From VBAT01 sp036520835 (GTDB lineage: Bacteria; Bacteroidota; Bacteroidia; Chitinophagales; Chitinophagaceae), in the NCBI GenBank assembly GCA_036520835.1, contig DATDIX010000326.1:15639-79638 (forward strand): a stretch of 64,000 nucleotides of DNA, in the 5' to 3' direction. Position 1 is the first letter of the stretch, and each line of letters begins with the position of its first letter. Under the pieces are notes generated by a model. That model worked only from the letters and a program-made list of their open reading frames with translations, ran no database searches and was not told the origin of the DNA. Made by a program: the position numbers and the translations under genes. Positions 51,526-60,235 of the stretch are shown piece after piece.

Positions 51526-51534
51526 AATCGTATT

Positions 51535-51981
51535 ATGGAAAATGAGCAACCATCTTCCCTTTTCGGATTAAGCGTTGATGACCAGGCAAGGGCTACATTG
51601 AAGGCCGCTTCTCAATGGGGAAGGGTATTGGCAGTGCTGGGTTTTATTCTTGGTGGACTGGTACTTCTCCTTGGCATAGTTGTTTACGGTAGGTTAACGG
51701 GTTCGTATGGTGGAAACGGTAATGCTTACCGATCTTCTGTACAGGCAGCGGCCACCCGGAATCTTATTTTCTGCATATTAACTGCAGGCATATTTATTAC
51801 CAGCGGAATATTTACCCTTAATTTCTCCAACAGAACTTCAACTGCCCTCAATACCAGCGACCAGTATTCTTTGAACAGTGGCTTGGCTGCTATCCGGGGC
51901 GGCATTATTTTCTGGGCTGTTATCTTTATTATTTTTATTCTTCTCCTGCTATTGGCTTTTATTGGCCTGGCCTATGTATGA
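51535..51981 (+). CDS. DUF5362 family membrane protein (first of three)
   Basis: This 148-residue protein has about four membrane helices and an N-terminal polar part MENEQPSSLFGLSVDD. It shares with the next two genes the opening '(N/E)QP.SLF', a tryptophan-glycine before helix 1 (QWGRVLAVLGF) and a final long helix. It belongs to the DUF5362 type, whose function is unknown. It sits 9 bp after proS. Confidence 0.7.
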   Translation: MENEQPSSLFGLSVDDQARATLKAASQWGRVLAVLGFILGGLVLLLGIVVYGRLTGSYGGNGNAYRSSVQAAATRNLIFCILTAGIFITSGIFTLNFSNRTSTALNTSDQYSLNSGLAAIRGGIIFWAVIFIIFILLLLLAFIGLAYV

Positions 51982-52073
51982 TAATTTTTTAGTAGCAGTT
52001 GTTGTGACTAAACAATATTTGCAGAAGAAAAAAAGAACCTTACTTTAGTTGCACAAACAAAATCAACTTATTT

Positions 52074-52499
52074 ATGGAACAAAATCAACCAACCTCGCTA
52101 TTCAACATGCAGGCTGATGGACTAATGCAAAGCAGGCTTAATTCCATCAGCAAATGGGGGAAATTCATTTCTATAACAGTGCTTGTAATTGTAATACTGT
52201 GTGCTGTAGCATTTGCTGCAGTAGGAGAAAGAGTTTTTGATGAAATGGTGAGCCTGATGGGACTTGACAAAAGCCTTGCCGGGGCTCTTATCGCCATATT
52301 TGTTCTTTTGATGGCGCTTATCATTGCCTGGCTCATTTTTTTATTAAGGGCTTCTTCCCTGATCAAACAAGGACTTTTATCGGGGAATAGTGAGTTGCTT
52401 GCAGAGGGCTTTAAGGCTTTAAGAATATATTTTGTACTTAGCCTTGTTATGTCATTATTATCTATTATTGGTACAGTAACAGGAATGATTAACTCTTAA
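52074..52499 (+). CDS. DUF5362 family membrane protein (second of three)
   Basis: This 141-residue paralogue of the preceding gene starts MEQNQPTSLFNMQADGLMQS. It has the SKWGKFISITVLVIVI helix and a C-terminal LLAEGFKALRIYFVLSLV stretch typical of DUF5362. An AT-rich gap of 92 bp with TACTTTAG (one base off the promoter consensus) precedes it, so it may have its own promoter. Confidence 0.72.
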   Translation: MEQNQPTSLFNMQADGLMQSRLNSISKWGKFISITVLVIVILCAVAFAAVGERVFDEMVSLMGLDKSLAGALIAIFVLLMALIIAWLIFLLRASSLIKQGLLSGNSELLAEGFKALRIYFVLSLVMSLLSIIGTVTGMINS

Positions 52500-52510
52500 A
52501 ATTTTTACTC

Positions 52511-52966
52511 ATGGACAATTTAAATATAAATCAATCTCATGATGGTCTTAATTTTTCAGAAAATTTAAAAACGCAATTAAATGGCGCTGCTGTCTGGGGC
52601 GGAATAGCGGCAATTACTGCTTTGATAAGCGCCGTGCTTAGTATGGTATCTGCCTTTATGAAAAAAAATGATCCTGTGACAGAGTATCAATTGGAGGGTT
52701 TTGGTGGTGCTACTATGAAAGCAGGCGACGGTGACAGTATTTTTTCAGTTGTAATATCACTTATCTTCAGTGTATTGTTTTTTTACTTTCTGAATCGCTT
52801 TTCAACCCTGACAAAAACAGGATTAAGCGGGAATAACCAGGAGATGGTCAGTAACGGACTCGGAAATCTTTCAACTTATTTTATAATCATTGGTGTAATA
52901 ATCATCCTGATTCTTATCATTGTTCTGGTGGTGATGGCCGGGCTATTGGCTGGTGCAGGGAGTTGA
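52511..52966 (+). CDS. DUF5362 family membrane protein (third of three)
   Basis: This 151-residue protein has the start MDNLNINQSHDGLNFSENL, a WGGIAAITALISAVLSM helix and a C-terminal NNQEMVSNGLGNLSTYFIIIGVIIIL segment aligned with the same region of its two neighbours. It lies 11 bp after the second copy, so the two are co-transcribed. It is convergent with the RDD gene (2 bp between stops). Confidence 0.72.
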   Translation: MDNLNINQSHDGLNFSENLKTQLNGAAVWGGIAAITALISAVLSMVSAFMKKNDPVTEYQLEGFGGATMKAGDGDSIFSVVISLIFSVLFFYFLNRFSTLTKTGLSGNNQEMVSNGLGNLSTYFIIIGVIIILILIIVLVVMAGLLAGAGS

Positions 52967-52968
52967 TT

Positions 52969-53781
52969 TTATTTCACAGAAAGATAATTGTAGTCTTTCA
53001 GCAATACTTCTAAAAAATCAAAAGGCGACATTGAAGAGTCTATCTTCAAATGCGCCTTTATTTTTTCGCTGGCAGTGGCTGCTATATTGAAGTCGCCTTT
53101 CTTTTTTGCCGTTTCCAGTATGCTTTTTATCGCATTGATATCTTTATCGCTCAGGTGCATGATCTGCGGGAATGAAGGGGTATAATTATCTGCCACTTCC
53201 TGGAACACGGTTTCTTCTATACTGGTGTGGGCGTTGGTCCTTATCAATATTGTATGCGCCAGTATATCGCCGATGCGCTGTCCTTTTTTGGAAGAAACAA
53301 CCAATACTATTTCTGTAACGAAATAGCCGAGTACCAGAATAATAATGAATGCCCCTTCTCCTTTGTCGCCGGCATCAGTAGCCTGAATGCCGATTATCAG
53401 AAGGATCAGGAACCATATATCACGGATCATCCACCTGATCAAAAATTGGCTTATGCTGGGCCTTCCGCCGTTTTCATTGACAACTTTCAGACTCATTATT
53501 TTTTTTCCGACACTTTGCCCGTTCATAGTAATTTCAAGTACTGCATGATAAAGCAGAATGGGTAAAAGAAACAACACCCATACCGCACCGAGATTATACT
53601 GGGTATCTATTTCAAATACATCGCTGCTCCTGGCAATGGAATAAAATACCTGCTCGGCTATTTTATAATAGAAAAATTGTATAAGTAAGTCGATCAGTAA
53701 TGCGATCAGTCTCCTGTAAAATTCCGGGATGTCAAATTCTACATCTATATTAAAACTGGTAGGTACTTTTATTACACTCAT
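52969..53781 (-). CDS. RDD family membrane protein
   Basis: From the ATG at 53781 (MSVIKVPTSFNIDVEF) the product has 270 residues. A longer frame from 53811 adds ten residues lacking family pattern. The RDD domain is visible: FYRRLIALLIDLLIQFFYYK, then NGQSVGKKIMSLKVV, IRWMIRD and KKGQRIGDILAHTILI. A soluble C-terminal tail of about 80 residues with a helical motif (FPQIMHLSDKDINAIKSILETAKKKGDF) follows. It is divergent from the SpoIIM-like gene and belongs by content to the MoxR cluster. Confidence 0.85.
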   Translation of the reverse strand: MSVIKVPTSFNIDVEFDIPEFYRRLIALLIDLLIQFFYYKIAEQVFYSIARSSDVFEIDTQYNLGAVWVLFLLPILLYHAVLEITMNGQSVGKKIMSLKVVNENGGRPSISQFLIRWMIRDIWFLILLIIGIQATDAGDKGEGAFIIILVLGYFVTEIVLVVSSKKGQRIGDILAHTILIRTNAHTSIEETVFQEVADNYTPSFPQIMHLSDKDINAIKSILETAKKKGDFNIAATASEKIKAHLKIDSSMSPFDFLEVLLKDYNYLSVK

Positions 53782-53924
53782 GTATGTTAATTCAGAACAG
53801 GTAATGAACAAACTTTCTTTGTTCGGGGATGATCTCCCGCTGTTGACCTAATCCCGATAAATATCGGCACTTCAATCCAAAATCTGAAATTTTCCAGTAT
53901 TTTACAAGCGAAAACTATTTACCA

Positions 53925-54893
53925 TTGCGGGAAGCCTTATTCATAAAAAAAAACCGTGACAGGTGGCTGAAGAACCGATCGGAGGCCAGCGGGGATGCCG
54001 ATGAAATGGCAAGGGATTTTACCCAATTGGTAGACGACCTGGCTTATGCCAAAACGTTTTACCCTTCCAGCAAAGTGACCCAGTTTGTCAACAGTGAGGC
54101 CTCCAAAATATATCTTAACATCTACAAGAACAGGAAGGAAGAGTCCAACAGGCTGGTGACCTTTTGGAAATACGATCTACCATTGACCATACGCAAGCAT
54201 CACGGAACGGTTTTATTTTCCTTTATTGTATTCCTTATTTTTTTTACTGTCGGTTTTTTTGTAGCCGGGCAGGATGAAAGCATAGCCCGCAACTTTTTCG
54301 GGGATTGGTACGTGGAGCATACCCAGGATAATATCGATAAGGGAAATCCATTCGGTATTTATGAGCATGGCAACCCCTTTTTAAGCTGGATCGGTTTGAT
54401 GATACATAATATCCAGGTTTCTTTGCTGATGTTTGTGTCGGGGATATTTTGCGGTATACCGAGTTTGTACCTGCTGGCAGAGAATGCTGCTATGGGCGGG
54501 ATATTTGACCAATTCTTTGCATCAAGAGGGCTGGGGCTTCAGTTCTTCCTGGTAGTTTTTGTTCACGGCACGCTGGAATTTACAGCACTCATCATAGCAG
54601 GCGCTGCAGGGCTGATACTGGGGAAAAGTTTTTTATTTCCCGGAACTATTAAACGGCTGCAGGCATTTAAACAAGGGGCCAAAGACGGGGTAAAGATCAT
54701 GATCGGCCTGATGCCGGTATTCGCCCTGGCCGCATTTTTCGAAGGATTGATCACCCGGCTTTATAACGACCTGTCTATACTCACTACCATTATAGTCTCA
54801 TTATCTGTTCTTTTCGTGATATGGTATTTCATCATATACCCGATCCGGCTTTCCAAAAAAATGGTCCTGCAACTTAACGAGGAGGAAGTATAA
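53925..54893 (+). CDS. SpoIIM/DUF95 family membrane protein, TTG start
   Basis: The frame has no ATG upstream; TTG at 53925 begins MREALFIKKNRDRWLK, which matches the conserved beginning of this family. The product has 322 residues: a soluble helical N-terminus (1-95) and about five membrane helices with FVSGIFCGIPSLYLLAENAAMGG and VHGTLEFTALIIAGAAGLILGK, the hallmark of the SpoIIM/DUF95 group. In non-sporulating bacteria its role is unknown. It is the first plus-strand gene of the MoxR cluster, and the DUF4129 gene begins 30 bp after it. Confidence 0.88.
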   Translation: MREALFIKKNRDRWLKNRSEASGDADEMARDFTQLVDDLAYAKTFYPSSKVTQFVNSEASKIYLNIYKNRKEESNRLVTFWKYDLPLTIRKHHGTVLFSFIVFLIFFTVGFFVAGQDESIARNFFGDWYVEHTQDNIDKGNPFGIYEHGNPFLSWIGLMIHNIQVSLLMFVSGIFCGIPSLYLLAENAAMGGIFDQFFASRGLGLQFFLVVFVHGTLEFTALIIAGAAGLILGKSFLFPGTIKRLQAFKQGAKDGVKIMIGLMPVFALAAFFEGLITRLYNDLSILTTIIVSLSVLFVIWYFIIYPIRLSKKMVLQLNEEEV

Positions 54894-54923
54894 GTGTTTA
54901 TGTTTTGTAAGCGATATAGCACA

Positions 54924-55745
54924 ATGAGAATAATATTACTGTTCCCGCTGATCCTTGTATCATCGCTGATCTTTGCTCAGCCTGAAGGACCGGATACATT
55001 GCCACCTCTTATGCAGGAGCCTGTAACTGAGAACCCCGAAGAACCTCCGACAGAAATAATAGAAGAAAACTATACCGAAGAACCGGAAGAAAGAACCAAT
55101 ATTTATTTCTTACGGAAAGAGTTGCAGGCAAACGGCGGAGGGCCTGATTCAGTAGCATGGAAAAAATTACCGGATAGTTTAATAAAGAGACTGAGATCAG
55201 ATAATGATTTTTGGTATGTCAATTATGTTTTTAATAAGGAAAAAAGGGAACAGAATAAAACGAAGCAAAGGGTGCCATTGGCGCAGACCCCGGTTTTTCA
55301 AACCATTCTGTGGCTGCTGATCATTGGAGGGTTTGCTGCTTTTGTGATCATCTATCTTTCCAACAGTAATGTCAGCCTGTTCCGGAAGAAAAATACTTTT
55401 ATCCGTACAGGTGAAGAAATGGATGGAGTGACCGATAATATTTTTGAAATAAATTACCAGCGGGAAATAGACAAAGCGGTCAGTAATGGGAACTATCGTT
55501 TTGCCGTGAGGCTGATGTTCCTGCAGGTTTTAAAAGGCCTTTCGGATAAAAACATTATCCGGTATACACCGGACAGGACCAATTTCGAATACCTGCTCCA
55601 ATTACAATCTACCAGGCACTATAATGATTTTTTCAGGCTGACCCGCAATTACGAATACAGCTGGTATGGCCAGTTTGATATTGATACGGAAAAATTTTCC
55701 CTGATCAGGAAAGAGTTTGAAAATTTTGATCTTAAGTTGAAGTAA
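54924..55745 (+). CDS. DUF4129 domain membrane protein
   Basis: The ATG at 54924 gives 273 residues and a good signal peptide (MRIILLFPL to IFAQ). The frame starts ten codons earlier at GTG (54894), which is less likely. A Glu/Pro-rich periplasmic stretch (residues about 20-60) is followed by a membrane helix (FQTILWLLIIGGFAAFVIIYL, about 130-150) and the cytosolic DUF4129 domain (about 180-270: YRFAVRLMFLQVLKGLSDKNIIRYTPDRTNFEYLLQL). It overlaps no gene and lies 2 bp before the DUF4350 gene. Confidence 0.82.
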   Translation: MRIILLFPLILVSSLIFAQPEGPDTLPPLMQEPVTENPEEPPTEIIEENYTEEPEERTNIYFLRKELQANGGGPDSVAWKKLPDSLIKRLRSDNDFWYVNYVFNKEKREQNKTKQRVPLAQTPVFQTILWLLIIGGFAAFVIIYLSNSNVSLFRKKNTFIRTGEEMDGVTDNIFEINYQREIDKAVSNGNYRFAVRLMFLQVLKGLSDKNIIRYTPDRTNFEYLLQLQSTRHYNDFFRLTRNYEYSWYGQFDIDTEKFSLIRKEFENFDLKLK

Positions 55746-55747
55746 CT

Positions 55748-56989
55748 GTGAAGAAGATAACACCATATATACTGGCCGGCATTATCCTGGCCGCCGCCAT
55801 TGTACTGATCTTTACAGGCGATAATGAAAAGAAGCGTGTATTGGATGAACGCATTTCATTCCGCAAAAAAGATAAGATTCCTTATGGCACTTATGTAGCG
55901 TATGAAGGGTTAAAGTCTCTTTTTCCCGGTGCTGCTGTTTCTACTAATAGTAACAGTCCCGGTAACTGGGATTCATTATCCAACTATGATGACCGGCAGG
56001 CGTTGATCGTTGTTTCCCCTGTGTTCTATGCAGATGATTTCGAAATGAAAAAGATCGTCCGCTTTGTGGAGAATGGCAATGATGTGTTTATCAGTGCAGC
56101 CTTTGTATCGGAAGAAGTAAAGGCGGTCATGAATTGCGGGATCAGCTACATGGACATCTATGATGTTTTTTCCGGGAAAAAGGCGGAGGAGGATACATTG
56201 CAGGTGGCACTGGCCAATCCTCCGTTTCACAGGAGCTACAATTATTCATACCCGGGTAAAAAACTGGATTGCCATTTTTTTAAAATTGACTCAAGCATTA
56301 CCACCGTATTGGGCAATAACCAGGAAGGGAACACCAACTTCATTCACCTGAAAGCAGGGAAAGGGAACCTTTTTTTCCACCTGGCGCCGATGGCCTTCAC
56401 CAATTATTTTTTGCTGCGTGACAGGAATATGGGTTATTATGAAGATGTGCTGTCTGTCATTTCTCCAACCACAAGAACAATAGTTTGGGATGAATATTTC
56501 CTAACAAAAAGAGATATGTCCGATGATCGTTCAAATCAACGGGATGGGAAAGGATGGTTAAGTGCGTTGTTAAGCTACCCCGCGTTAAAATGGGCATTAC
56601 TGGTAGCCATTATTACTTTATTACTTTATGTGTTACTGGAAATGCGGAGAAAGCAGCGTTTTATCCCGGTGATCACAAAACCCCGGAATGATTCACTGGA
56701 TTTTGTAAAGACAATTGGCCGTCTTTATTATGACAAGGGGGATCATAAAAATCTTTGCAGGAAAATGTCTGCCTATTTCCTGGAGCATGTCCGTAACAGG
56801 TATAAACTATCTACCGTGGAGATGAATGAAGATTTTATAAAGAACCTGCAATTTAAAACCGGTGCCGATGAGTTGGAGTTGAGAAGTATTGTGTTCTTTA
56901 TAAAAGACCTGGAAACGATGCCTGCTGTCAGCGAACATCAATTAGCTTATTTTCATAAACAATTGGAATCTTTTTACAGTAAAATATAA
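55748..56989 (+). CDS. DUF4350 domain membrane protein, GTG start
   Basis: The GTG at 55748 is the natural start: it lies 2 bp after the DUF4129 stop and gives MKKITPYILAGIILAAAIVLIF, a membrane helix. The 413-residue protein has a periplasmic DUF4350 region (about 40-250, with KIPYGTYVAYEGLKSLFPG and QALIVVSPVFYADDFEMKKIVRFVENGNDVFISA), a second helix (about 277-297) and a cytosolic helical tail. Its role is not known. It is usually found with MoxR and DUF58 genes, as here. Confidence 0.82.
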   Translation: MKKITPYILAGIILAAAIVLIFTGDNEKKRVLDERISFRKKDKIPYGTYVAYEGLKSLFPGAAVSTNSNSPGNWDSLSNYDDRQALIVVSPVFYADDFEMKKIVRFVENGNDVFISAAFVSEEVKAVMNCGISYMDIYDVFSGKKAEEDTLQVALANPPFHRSYNYSYPGKKLDCHFFKIDSSITTVLGNNQEGNTNFIHLKAGKGNLFFHLAPMAFTNYFLLRDRNMGYYEDVLSVISPTTRTIVWDEYFLTKRDMSDDRSNQRDGKGWLSALLSYPALKWALLVAIITLLLYVLLEMRRKQRFIPVITKPRNDSLDFVKTIGRLYYDKGDHKNLCRKMSAYFLEHVRNRYKLSTVEMNEDFIKNLQFKTGADELELRSIVFFIKDLETMPAVSEHQLAYFHKQLESFYSKI

Positions 56990-57052
56990 ACGCTGCGCAA
57001 CAGCCTATGTCCCTGCGGGGAAGGGGAAACAAAAAATATAAACAAATAAAGT

Positions 57053-58030
57053 ATGGAAGAACAGATATTTCAGCAACGAACTGACCTTACAGGTTTAAGC
57101 CAGGCCGTGATGTCGATCCGTAACGAGATAAAAAAAGTGATTGTGGGGCAGGATGAAATGGTGAAACTGATCATTGCTGCATTGCTGGCAGACGGGCATG
57201 TATTAATAGAAGGCGTACCGGGAGTTGCCAAAACATTAACGGCAAAACTGGTGGCCCGCAGCCTGGATACAGGTTTTTCCCGTGTCCAGTTCACTCCCGA
57301 CCTGATGCCATCGGATGTGTTGGGTACACCTGTATTCAATCCAAGGGAAGCCAGTTTTGAATTTAAAAAAGGGCCTGTTTTCAGCAATATCGTATTGGTG
57401 GATGAGATCAACCGGGCGCCGGCAAAAACTCAGTCAGCCTTATTGGAAATAATGGAAGAAAGGCAAGCATCTGTCGATGGTAAGACTTATTACATGGCAT
57501 CCCCTTTTATGGTATTGGCTACGCAAAACCCGGTGGAGCAGGAAGGGACATATCGTTTGCCGGAAGCACAACTGGACCGTTTTCTTTTTAAGATAGTAGT
57601 GCCTTACCCCGGTGAAGCGGAAGAACTTTCTATCCTTTCCAGGTTTCACCAGATGGGCAATACGCCGGTGAATGAAATTGTAAGGCCTGTCATGAACAGT
57701 CAGCAGATAAATGAATTGAAGCAGCAGGTAAAGAATATCCTCATGGAGGAAAAGTTATTGCAATTCATTGCCCGCCTGATCCACCAGACAAGAAATCATA
57801 AATCAATTTATCTCGGCGCCTCACCAAGGGCCTCACTGGCTGTGATGAATGCGGCAAAAGCGATAGCGGCCATGCAGGGCCGTGATTTTGTTACCCCGGA
57901 TGATATTCGTGAAGTAGTGATACCGGTTCTCCGTCATCGCATCATCCTGGCGCCTGATAAAGAAATGGAAGGAATTACAGAAGATGAAGTAATAAAACAG
58001 ATCATACAGGGGATGGATGTACCGAGGTAA
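57053..58030 (+). CDS. MoxR family AAA+ ATPase
   Basis: This 325-residue chaperone-like ATPase has Walker A GVPGVAKT (54-61), Walker B LVDEINRAPAKTQSALLE (D117, E118) and sensor/arginine regions LATQNPVEQEGTYRLPEAQLDRF and SPRASLAVMNAAKA. MoxR ATPases commonly assist metal insertion or complex assembly together with VWA/DUF58 partners. Here the DUF58 protein follows after 81 bp, with a dispersed repeat in between, and the DUF4129/DUF4350 genes precede. Another VWA protein lies at 30775 but is not linked. Confidence 0.93.
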   Translation: MEEQIFQQRTDLTGLSQAVMSIRNEIKKVIVGQDEMVKLIIAALLADGHVLIEGVPGVAKTLTAKLVARSLDTGFSRVQFTPDLMPSDVLGTPVFNPREASFEFKKGPVFSNIVLVDEINRAPAKTQSALLEIMEERQASVDGKTYYMASPFMVLATQNPVEQEGTYRLPEAQLDRFLFKIVVPYPGEAEELSILSRFHQMGNTPVNEIVRPVMNSQQINELKQQVKNILMEEKLLQFIARLIHQTRNHKSIYLGASPRASLAVMNAAKAIAAMQGRDFVTPDDIREVVIPVLRHRIILAPDKEMEGITEDEVIKQIIQGMDVPR

Positions 58031-58045
58031 GAGATGTGAGTGGTG

Positions 58046-58068
58046 CCCTTCGGCAAGCTCAGGGTGAC
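58046..58068. repeat. Dispersed repeat CCCTTCGGCAAGCTCAGGG-type
   Basis: The 23-bp tract begins CCCTTCGGCAAGCTC and ends AGGGTGAC. I know near-identical sequences from intergenic regions of many unrelated bacteria. It lies between the MoxR and DUF58 genes. Confidence 0.6.
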
Positions 58069-58111
58069 GAATGAATGGGGAGAATCCTATAGCCAGTAAC
58101 CAGCAACAACA

Positions 58112-59437
58112 TTGATAAAGTCCTTTTACTTAAACAAGATCGTTTATTACATCGCCGGTTCTGCGGCGGTGGTTTTTGTGTTGAGTTATTTCTTCCCTGT
58201 TTTATTCCGGGTAGGGACCCTGGTACTCTTATTACTTGGAGTAGCCGTCCTGATAGATGCATTGCTCGTGTATAGCAAAAGAGATGGTTTTTTTGCACAA
58301 AGAATCACAGCAGGCCGTTTCAGCATCGGGGATGATAATAAAGTATTGCTGAACATGGAGAACAAATACTCTTTCCCTGTCAATGTAAGTGTTATTGATG
58401 AGATACCTGTACAGTTCCAGGACAGGAACTGGCTGCAGAAAAGAAGGATCGGCGGTCATGAAAAATATGACCTTGAATATTTGCTTAAACCTGTCACCAG
58501 GGGCGAATACGTTTTTGATAATATCAATGTCTATGTGCATGCACCGCTGCAGTTGGTAAAAAGGCGGTATACATTTTTTGCCAATGAACTGGTGAAAGTA
58601 TATCCATCTTATGTGCAGATGCGGCGATATCAATTACTGGCTGTAAGCAACCGCCTGCAGGAAGTGGGAGTGAAGCGGGTCAGGAGACTGGGACATAGCA
58701 TGGAGTTTGAGCAGATCAAAGAATATGTGCGGGGAGATGATTACCGTACGATCAACTGGAAAGCGACTGCCCGGAAAGATTCGCTGATGGTGAACAATTA
58801 TACGGATGAACGAAGCCAGCAGATATATTGCCTGATCAATAAAGGCAGGGTCATGAAAATGCCGTTCGGCGGCATGACCTTGCTTGATCATGCCATTAAT
58901 GCATCATTGGTATTGGCTAATGTAGCCCTGGTAAAACAGGATAAAGCAGGGCTGATCACTTTTGCCGAGAACCTTGACACTTTTGTACTGGCTGATAAGA
59001 AGCCCACACAAATGAACCTGGTGCTGGAGACCTTATACAGGCAGCAAACCCGTTTTCTTGAACCCGATTTTGAAAAATTATTTTCTATTATCCGCAACCG
59101 GATCACCAACCGCAGCCTGCTGGTGATGTTTACAAATTTTGAATCAGTAGAAAGCCTGCAACGGGAGATGCCTGCCTTAAAAAAAATTGCCCATTATCAT
59201 TTGCTGCTGGTTGTTTTTTTTGAAAATACAGAGTTGAGATCCCTTGTTGAAAAAAAAGCAGGCAGCCTGGAAGAGATCTATATTAAAACCATCGCAGAAA
59301 AATTTGCTTACGAAAAAAGACTGATGGTAAAAGAGCTGCATAAGAACGGCATCCTCTCCATACTAACAGCGCCGGAAAACCTTACCGTCAATACAGTAAA
59401 TAAATACCTGGAACTGAAAACCAGGATGTCTATTTAG
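58112..59437 (+). CDS. DUF58 (VWA-like) protein, TTG start
   Basis: TTG at 58112 starts MIKSFYLNKIVYYIAG; no upstream ATG is in frame. The 441 residues contain two membrane helices near the N-terminus (about 8-50) and the DUF58 core with VRGDDYRTINWKATARKDSLMVNNYTDER, followed by a VWA-like fold (about 225-400: QIYCLINKGRVM, NRSLLVMFTNFESVES). It is the expected partner of the MoxR ATPase. The C-terminus is helical. It is the last gene of the cluster. Confidence 0.9.
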   Translation: MIKSFYLNKIVYYIAGSAAVVFVLSYFFPVLFRVGTLVLLLLGVAVLIDALLVYSKRDGFFAQRITAGRFSIGDDNKVLLNMENKYSFPVNVSVIDEIPVQFQDRNWLQKRRIGGHEKYDLEYLLKPVTRGEYVFDNINVYVHAPLQLVKRRYTFFANELVKVYPSYVQMRRYQLLAVSNRLQEVGVKRVRRLGHSMEFEQIKEYVRGDDYRTINWKATARKDSLMVNNYTDERSQQIYCLINKGRVMKMPFGGMTLLDHAINASLVLANVALVKQDKAGLITFAENLDTFVLADKKPTQMNLVLETLYRQQTRFLEPDFEKLFSIIRNRITNRSLLVMFTNFESVESLQREMPALKKIAHYHLLLVVFFENTELRSLVEKKAGSLEEIYIKTIAEKFAYEKRLMVKELHKNGILSILTAPENLTVNTVNKYLELKTRMSI

Positions 59438-59487
59438 CAATTAACCATAAACGATCATTTTTATTTCTACTCCTTAGTGGCCGGGGT

Positions 59488-59495
59488 TACATTTG
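59488..59495 (+). promoter_or_regulatory. -7 promoter element for truB
   Basis: TACATTTG fits TAnnTTTG and ends 4 bases before the truB ATG. Confidence 0.5.
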
Positions 59496-59499
59496 CAAA

Positions 59500-60201
59500 A
59501 TGAGTGAAATTCATAACATCCCTTCAGGGGTTGGGGGCTTCGAGGAAGGGAAAGTTTTACTGATCAATAAACCTTTGCGCTGGACATCGTTTGATGCAGT
59601 AAGAAAGATCCGTAACCTTATCCGTATAAAAAAAGTTGGTCATGCCGGCACACTTGATCCCTTAGCCACCGGTCTGCTGATCGTATGTACCGGGAAGTTT
59701 ACCAAGAAGATCAATGAATACATGGCCAGGGAAAAGGAATATACAGGCACTTTCACGCTGGGTGCTACTACTCCAACTTATGATCTTGAAAGTGAGCCCG
59801 GAGATTTTTTGCCAGCGACTGGTATTTCAGAAGATGATATAAAAAAAGCAACCCTGCCATTTACCGGTGAGATCATGCAGGTGCCGCCTGCCCATTCAGC
59901 TATAAAAATTGATGGGAAAAGAGTGTATGAACTGGCAAGACAGGGTAAGGAGGTAAAAATTGAACCGAGAAAAGTAACGATCAGTGAATTTGAGATCACA
60001 GCGATCGAAATGCCGGTAGTGCATTTCAGGGTCGTTTGTTCAACAGGTACCTATATCCGCAGCCTTGCCAATGATTATGGCCGTGCGTTGGGTTGCGGCG
60101 CTTATCTCAGCAGTTTGTGCAGGACAAGGATAGGTGAGTTCCATTTAAATGAATCGCTGACGATAGAAAAGTTTGCAGAGATGGTGAAAGGGAAGGAGTG
60201 A
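59500..60201 (+). CDS. truB: tRNA pseudouridine-55 synthase
   Basis: It makes pseudouridine at position 55 of the T loop of tRNAs. At 233 residues it is the short bacterial form. The catalytic motif GHAGTLDPLATGLL carries D53, and the later motifs PPAHSAIKIDGKRVYELAR and VCSTGTYIRSLANDYG are present. The family-typical sequence begins at FEEGKVLLINKP (residue 14). The preceding residues IPSGVGG are encoded by a copy of the C-rich intergenic repeat (59520-59537), so the repeat has become part of the gene. A -7 element lies 4 bases before the ATG. Confidence 0.95.
   Translation: MSEIHNIPSGVGGFEEGKVLLINKPLRWTSFDAVRKIRNLIRIKKVGHAGTLDPLATGLLIVCTGKFTKKINEYMAREKEYTGTFTLGATTPTYDLESEPGDFLPATGISEDDIKKATLPFTGEIMQVPPAHSAIKIDGKRVYELARQGKEVKIEPRKVTISEFEITAIEMPVVHFRVVCSTGTYIRSLANDYGRALGCGAYLSSLCRTRIGEFHLNESLTIEKFAEMVKGKE
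59520..59537. repeat. C-rich repeat inside the truB N-terminus
   Basis: CCCTTCAGGGGTTGGGGG is a close match to the right-hand repeat at 3021-3040 (CCCTTTAGGGGGTTTGGGGG). It encodes part of IPSGVGG of TruB. Confidence 0.6.
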
Positions 60202-60235
60202 GTCGTGAAACGTGAGTCGTCAGTCGTGAGTGGAG
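60201..60235. repeat. Five degenerate 7-bp repeats after truB
   Basis: AGTCGTG, AAACGTG, AGTCGTC, AGTCGTG and AGTGGAG run head to tail from the last base of the truB stop codon. Confidence 0.6.
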
